Positions 5,225 through 5,986 of a DNA stretch of 5,986 nt are shown here, piece by piece. The position numbers were made by a program, and so were the translations under genes. The DNA is taken from NCBI GenBank assembly GCA_947632425.1, contig CANRPG010000128.1, forward strand, positions 1-5,986. Reading direction: 5' to 3'. Below the pieces are notes generated by a model. That model saw only the letters and a list, made by a program, of their open reading frames with translations. It did not search any database and was not told where the DNA came from. How positions within the stretch are numbered: the first letter of the stretch is position 1; each line of letters opens with the position of its first letter. Origin of the DNA: an uncultured Clostridia bacterium. Its GTDB lineage: Bacteria > Bacillota > Clostridia > Oscillospirales > Ruminococcaceae.

Positions 5225-5986
5225 TCAGTTCTTTTTGAGATCGAGTATATTTTTAATAACACTTAGTATCTTCTTATGAAATATAGCTATTACCATAAGC
5301 ATAATTCCTAGCATAGAATATCGTATGATAATATGATTGTAGCTTGCCATAAATGCAAAGCCAAACAAGAAAAACACAGCTGTAATTCCACCATATATTT
5401 TCAGGCTGTACGGCTGCTCATTATTCAGCCTCTCACGGCAGATCTTACGCATAAAATACATATGGAATGCTGCATAGACCATGTAGCAAACAAGCGTTGT
5501 ATAACCTGCTGCATAGTAGCCGAATAATTTTATAAATATAAAATTCAGCGCGATATTCAATACTGCTCCTGCGCTTGTGGCAGCAGCTATGAGCTTTGTT
5601 TTTTCATAATAAAATTCAAAAACCGCAAAGAATGTATATGAAAACGTAAAATACACACTCATTGCAACGGGCGGTATCACCCAAATGGCATCGTAATATT
5701 CCGGCGGAGCGAAAATCTTTACTGCCTCGGGTGCGAGCGCAATAAGCAGCAGATTTACACCGGCTATGCCGATAAAAGCAGGGTATGCTACTTTTGATAT
5801 CCCATTGATTTTTTTGTCGTTTATCCTTTTATAAAGCCAGGGCTCAACGGTTTGAAGCAATGCTGTATTAAACAATGTCATTATCTGCGATATAGAATAT
5901 GCAAGTCCATATATTCCTGCTGATGATTCGTTCACCATCTTACCGATCATTATCCTGTCTGCGCTGTTTAAAACAGTCATAGAAAG
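5225..5986 (-). CDS. Wzx-type polysaccharide flippase, C-terminal part (cut by the window edge)
   Basis: The reading frame is open to the end of the window, so this is a partial gene. The Met at 5980 is internal, with Leu-Ser codons before it. The visible 253 residues begin near LNSADRIMIGKMVNESSAGIYGLAYSIS, a segment typical of the middle of MOP-superfamily (RfbX/Wzx) flippases, which are usually about 450-500 residues. About six further membrane helices follow, for example IGIAGVNLLLIALA, MSVYFTFSYTFFAVF, AAATSAGAVLNIALNFIFI, GITAVFFLFGFAFM and YSMLGIMLMVIAIF. The tail ends in a basic KNILDLKKN. The family moves undecaprenyl-linked oligosaccharides across the membrane. It is the most upstream visible gene of the cluster, 15 bases before the SDR gene. 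Confidence 0.9.
   Translation of the reverse strand, partial: LSMTVLNSADRIMIGKMVNESSAGIYGLAYSISQIMTLFNTALLQTVEPWLYKRINDKKINGISKVAYPAFIGIAGVNLLLIALAPEAVKIFAPPEYYDAIWVIPPVAMSVYFTFSYTFFAVFEFYYEKTKLIAAATSAGAVLNIALNFIFIKLFGYYAAGYTTLVCYMVYAAFHMYFMRKICRERLNNEQPYSLKIYGGITAVFFLFGFAFMASYNHIIIRYSMLGIMLMVIAIFHKKILSVIKNILDLKKN

Noticed and set aside
4764..5279. Plus-strand 171-residue hydrophobic open frame opposite the SDR
   Set aside because: It lies antisense to clear SDR motifs and crosses the gene boundary at 5209-5225, as expected of a chance frame.
5978..5980. Met codon at 5980 as the true start of the flippase
   Set aside because: The frame continues open to the window edge, the protein would lack its N-terminal half, and no ribosome binding site is visible.

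Overview
The window looks like a low-to-mid G+C Firmicute, most likely a Ruminococcus-type gut or rumen Clostridium relative. The evidence is long threonine-rich linkers in a surface protein (common in Ruminococcus), strong AGGAGG-type ribosome binding sites, textbook sigma-A promoters and a Gram-positive ComEA-like protein. The genus is an inference from style, not from a marker gene.

Layout, left to right. (1) 1-875: a promoter at the very edge drives one plus-strand gene for a membrane-anchored ComEA-like protein with two helix-hairpin-helix (HhH) units joined by Thr-rich linkers. (2) 894-928: a terminator hairpin with T-runs on both sides serves this gene and the convergent minus-strand operon. 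(3) 3101-968, minus strand: a compact three-gene operon with its own promoter. It encodes two paralogous trypsin-fold serine proteases without a recognisable signal peptide, then a 120-residue protein of unknown function. Intergenic gaps are 16 and 13 bases. (4) 3102-3200: a short spacer with a small hairpin but no clear terminator. (5) 5986-3201, minus strand: the end of a surface-polysaccharide gene cluster. It holds the C-terminal half of a Wzx-type flippase (cut by the window edge), a classical short-chain dehydrogenase/reductase (SDR), and an NAD-dependent epimerase/dehydratase-like extended SDR. Gaps are 15 and 41 bases.

How the parts relate. The flippase and the two SDR enzymes plausibly make or modify a sugar (or sugar alcohol) precursor and export a lipid-linked glycan. 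The protease operon is a separate unit. Its promoter region is almost a copy, in inverted orientation, of the one in front of the ComEA-like gene: 46 identical positions over 50 bases plus a 2-base gap, including most of the 17-base spacer. That similarity goes beyond what sigma-A recognition requires, so the DNA-receptor-like gene and the protease operon may be co-regulated, or the promoter block may be a dispersed repeat.

The least explained part is the protease pair with its small partner. Both proteases keep the full His-Asp-Ser triad and share an N-terminal YWTPQRK motif at the same residue numbers. They then diverge in a Pro/Ala-rich linker. No tRNA, rRNA, CRISPR array, transposase or riboswitch was seen.
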